NCBI GenBank assembly: GCA_947178315.1 | Contig: CAMWXW010000014.1 | Span: 1 to 9,811, forward strand | Direction of reading: 5' to 3' | Source of the DNA: an uncultured Desulfovibrionaceae bacterium | GTDB lineage: Bacteria; Desulfobacterota; Desulfovibrionia; Desulfovibrionales; Desulfovibrionaceae | Length of the DNA stretch: 9,811 nt | Part shown: in pieces, positions 7,809-9,811 of the stretch | Position numbering within the stretch: the first letter of the stretch is position 1 | How the letters are laid out: each line of letters starts with the position of its first letter | The notes under the pieces: model-generated | What the model saw: the letters and a program-made list of their open reading frames with translations, nothing else | Told to the model about the DNA's origin: nothing | Database searches by the model: none | Made by a program: the position numbers and the translations under genes

Positions 7809-8900
7809 CTAGAGTGAAGAGAAGAACTCAACTATCTTTTCTGGTGCTGTACCAACAGTAGTAGCAAGATTAGAGATATATACTAACTCAATTCCATCAG
7901 GGATATTCTCTTCCTCTATACCATTTACATAGACACTGGAATCTGTATCAAGAATGATATGAGTGATATAATCGATAGCATGCTCCCTTTGAGTTCCAAC
8001 AACTTTAAGAAGGGTATCAACACACATCGCAACACTCATTCCACCTTGTTCTCTATCAATACCAACATTAGGAATATATATTTTAGGGCACACGGCTTGT
8101 GAGATGGTTTCACTTACACCTGTAACAAGTAAACATGCTAAAATACTTGAATAAAAACTTCCCATAGGATAGCAAATAGCATCTGCATGAGATAATGCTT
8201 CAACAACATACTTTGGAGCTTTCACTTGTATTGGAGTGTATGACTTCTTTGCATTGGGAGTAAGCATAGCAAGAAAGAAATCATCAAATGGAACCTGTGC
8301 TTCTGTTGTAATTATTTTTTGTCCTACATACTCTCTACCATCATAGCCAATACCAACTATATGCACATCTTCTTCTGTTATCGGAAGAACAGAACCATGT
8401 ATACACAGTATCTCTGATAACTCTTGAATAGCTTGATACAAGCTTGTATGATACAACATTGCTCCGACAAAAATACAGTTGCCAAGAGAAAGTTCAGAAA
8501 AAGAAAAAGGCTGTTCAATACGCTTTGTAAATGTATCTATATAAAGAGCAAGTTTTTGAGCAACTTCTGACTCAACCTCTTTCCATATAGGGTGTTCTCT
8601 ATATAGGAGAGTATAGATGGTGTCTATTTCTTCAAATGTTGGATTTCTAGAAGCACGGAAGGAAAATAGATCAAATATCGCTTGGCTACATTCTGGATCT
8701 GCTAAGGCAAGCATTCGTTTTCTAATATCTCCTATAGCAGGCATAGGAATAAGAGAACGTAAAATCCCAGTACTTCCCCCAGAATCAAATGTAGTAACAA
8801 TATATGTCACGTCTTTCGTATATTGTGCCAACATACTACTGGTTATATTAAAGGCCGTGCCTCCAGAAAAAAATACTAGTCGTTTTGCGCTCATAGTCAT
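7809..8900 (-). CDS. CofD-like protein of the GAK-system type
   Basis: This protein belongs to the CofD/YvcK fold, whose best-known member transfers a phospholactyl group in coenzyme F420 synthesis. The sequence is closest in my memory to the CofD-related protein of the uncharacterised 'GAK system', so F420 synthesis should not be assumed. With the ATG at 8900 the protein has 363 residues. The motifs are FFSGGTAFN (10-18), TTFDSGGSTGILR (36-48), MPAIGDIRKRMLALAD (53-68), LSLGN (137-141), CYPMGSFYSS (243-252) and PKIYIPNVGIDREQ (272-285). The glycine-rich and Asp motifs form the predicted nucleotide or phosphate pocket. Start choice is uncertain: no Shine-Dalgarno is visible before ATG 8900, ATG 8894 or an upstream in-frame TTG at 8924 (371 residues). 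No other GAK-system gene is in the window. Confidence 0.87.
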   Translation of the reverse strand: MTMSAKRLVFFSGGTAFNITSSMLAQYTKDVTYIVTTFDSGGSTGILRSLIPMPAIGDIRKRMLALADPECSQAIFDLFSFRASRNPTFEEIDTIYTLLYREHPIWKEVESEVAQKLALYIDTFTKRIEQPFSFSELSLGNCIFVGAMLYHTSLYQAIQELSEILCIHGSVLPITEEDVHIVGIGYDGREYVGQKIITTEAQVPFDDFFLAMLTPNAKKSYTPIQVKAPKYVVEALSHADAICYPMGSFYSSILACLLVTGVSETISQAVCPKIYIPNVGIDREQGGMSVAMCVDTLLKVVGTQREHAIDYITHIILDTDSSVYVNGIEEENIPDGIELVYISNLATTVGTAPEKIVEFFSSL

Positions 8901-8924
8901 ACCATTAAACAAGTGTAGTATCAA

Positions 8925-9402
8925 TATAGTGCAATTAGCATACTGATGAATTGTGTATTTTATTTAGATTTATTATTTACTAATAGAATGTATACTATAC
9001 ATAGAAATATATAATTATGCTACACATATCACTAGATAAAGATGATATCAATAAACTCTTTACTCCTAACAGGTTATTATAGAAAAGAAAACCATACAAA
9101 AAACACACAAAGGACAATAGTATACAAAAAGAGCATGCTATACTAGCAAGAGTACTCTTTACTATGAATACACCGACGTTTATAACATCTCTCTAACATA
9201 TATCATGACGTTATAATAAGAAAAAGGTATGACTATAAGAATATCCTAGCATCTGAAAAGTAGTAGTATACCATGAGATAGAAAAGGACTTTCTTTTACA
9301 AAAATGCTTTGTATTGCTATCAATATTAAGCAAATACACAATAGATATTATGTATTACTTCTCTTTCACAAATTGTAATATAAAAACTAGATAACAACCT
9401 CG
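8925..9402. other. AT-rich stretch without a credible gene
   Basis: These 478 bases separate the CofD-like gene from the downstream end of the truncated polysaccharide-type gene, both on the minus strand. Only tiny frames occur (for example 9017-9082 and 9304-9378), without ribosome binding sites. I see no tRNA, no convincing terminator and no conserved riboswitch. The region should contain the CofD-like gene's promoter, but no well-spaced -35/-10 pair stands out. A 12-bp palindrome is at 9148-9159. Confidence 0.55.
9148..9159. repeat. 12-bp perfect palindrome in the intergenic stretch
   Basis: AAGAGTACTCTT equals its reverse complement. It is part of a slightly longer symmetric patch from about 9126 to 9160, which includes GCTA-TAC-TAGC (9137-9147). 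It could be a protein site or a chance feature of AT-rich DNA. Confidence 0.3.
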
Positions 9403-9705
9403 TTACCAATAGCACCCACCTTCTACAAGGAGATAGTCTTTTGGACGCTCATCAAGTGAAGGATATACCCAAAAATCTTCTTTGAAGACACGTGTACCAT
9501 CTCCTTCCCATCGACGCCCCTTAATAGCAAAGAGAAGTTGTGTTGCACCTCCTGTATGGAGAGCTTGTTTTCCAAGAGCTTTGATATATGAAGCAAGAGG
9601 TAACCCATACGCACCACACCCTAAAAAAGCGATATCAAAATCTATCTTTTTTATTTCATCATGCATATATTCTAATGCATCAAACCATGTTGGAATAGCA
9701 TGGAG
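9403..9705 (-). CDS. C-terminal fragment of a polysaccharide-locus (GT-D-like) protein, 5' end missing
   Basis: About 100 C-terminal residues are present and end in EGGCYW. Reading inward from the damaged edge, the frame gives LHAIPTWFDALEYMHDEI, then DFDIAFLGCGAYGLPLASYI, GGATQLLFAIKGRRWEG and DEERP-like residues before the stop. The GCGAYGxPLA...GGATQLLFxIKGxRW theme is one I recall from proteins in O-antigen and capsule gene clusters, with a glycosyltransferase GT-D-like or nucleotide-binding fold. Its exact enzymatic role is uncertain. The internal Met at 9666 is not the real start, because the conserved AIPTWFDALEY lies before it. The reliable sequence stops around 9705; beyond that the frame would run into an artificial run of proline codons. 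Confidence 0.75.
   Translation of the reverse strand, partial: LHAIPTWFDALEYMHDEIKKIDFDIAFLGCGAYGLPLASYIKALGKQALHTGGATQLLFAIKGRRWEGDGTRVFKEDFWVYPSLDERPKDYLLVEGGCYW

Positions 9706-9811
<106 letters not shown>

Noticed and set aside
8617..8946. Plus-strand frame opposite the CofD-like N-terminus
   Set aside because: The opposite strand carries well-conserved CofD motifs over the same bases.
9017..9378. Tiny plus-strand frames at 9017-9082 (21 residues) and 9304-9378 (24 residues)
   Set aside because: They have no nearby Shine-Dalgarno and are of a size expected by chance in AT-rich DNA.
9423..9617. Second minus-strand frame overlapping the truncated polysaccharide-type gene
   Set aside because: It is the out-of-phase shadow of the frame that carries the GCGAYG and GGATQLLF motifs.

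Overview
The window is AT-rich (about one-third G+C by eye) bacterial chromosomal DNA with clear Shine-Dalgarno sites, and it ends in a low-quality poly-G tail. Three genes point to a low-GC member of the Desulfovibrionaceae, possibly a host-adapted Lawsonia-type lineage: a 482-residue outer-membrane porin of the Desulfovibrio homotrimeric type, a 73-residue DUF4911-like protein, and a CofD-like protein of the 'GAK system' type. This placement is by recalled family resemblance only; no search was run.

Left part (1-4737, all minus strand). In transcription order there is a porin, then a strong intrinsic terminator (3231-3267), a small DUF4911-like gene, a secreted zinc N-acetylmuramoyl-L-alanine amidase with its own well-formed promoter (2944-2972), and mutL with intact ATPase and endonuclease motifs. 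The amidase and mutL are probably co-transcribed. The 77 bases downstream of mutL hold nothing I can name.

Middle (4738-7807). A 333-base divergent intergenic region contains the porin promoter, a perfect 14-bp palindrome and other small symmetries. It is followed by two plus-strand genes 34 bases apart (740 and 159 residues) that I do not recognise. Both look cytoplasmic, helical and rich in charged residues, and they are the least explained part of the window.

Right part (7809-9811). A minus-strand CofD-like gene converges on the 159-residue gene, with only one base between the two stop codons. A 0.5-kb AT-rich stretch without a credible gene follows. Next is the C-terminal part of a minus-strand protein resembling those of polysaccharide/glycosyltransferase loci. 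It is cut off at about 9705 by GGCGCGCC and roughly 100 bases of near-pure G, which is almost certainly a sequencing or assembly artefact.

Together the recognisable genes cover DNA mismatch repair, peptidoglycan cleavage, outer-membrane permeability, an uncharacterised CofD-type enzyme and surface polysaccharide synthesis. I see no mobile element, CRISPR array, tRNA or rRNA. I did not find a clearly new multi-gene system; the 740/159-residue pair is the best candidate for something undescribed.
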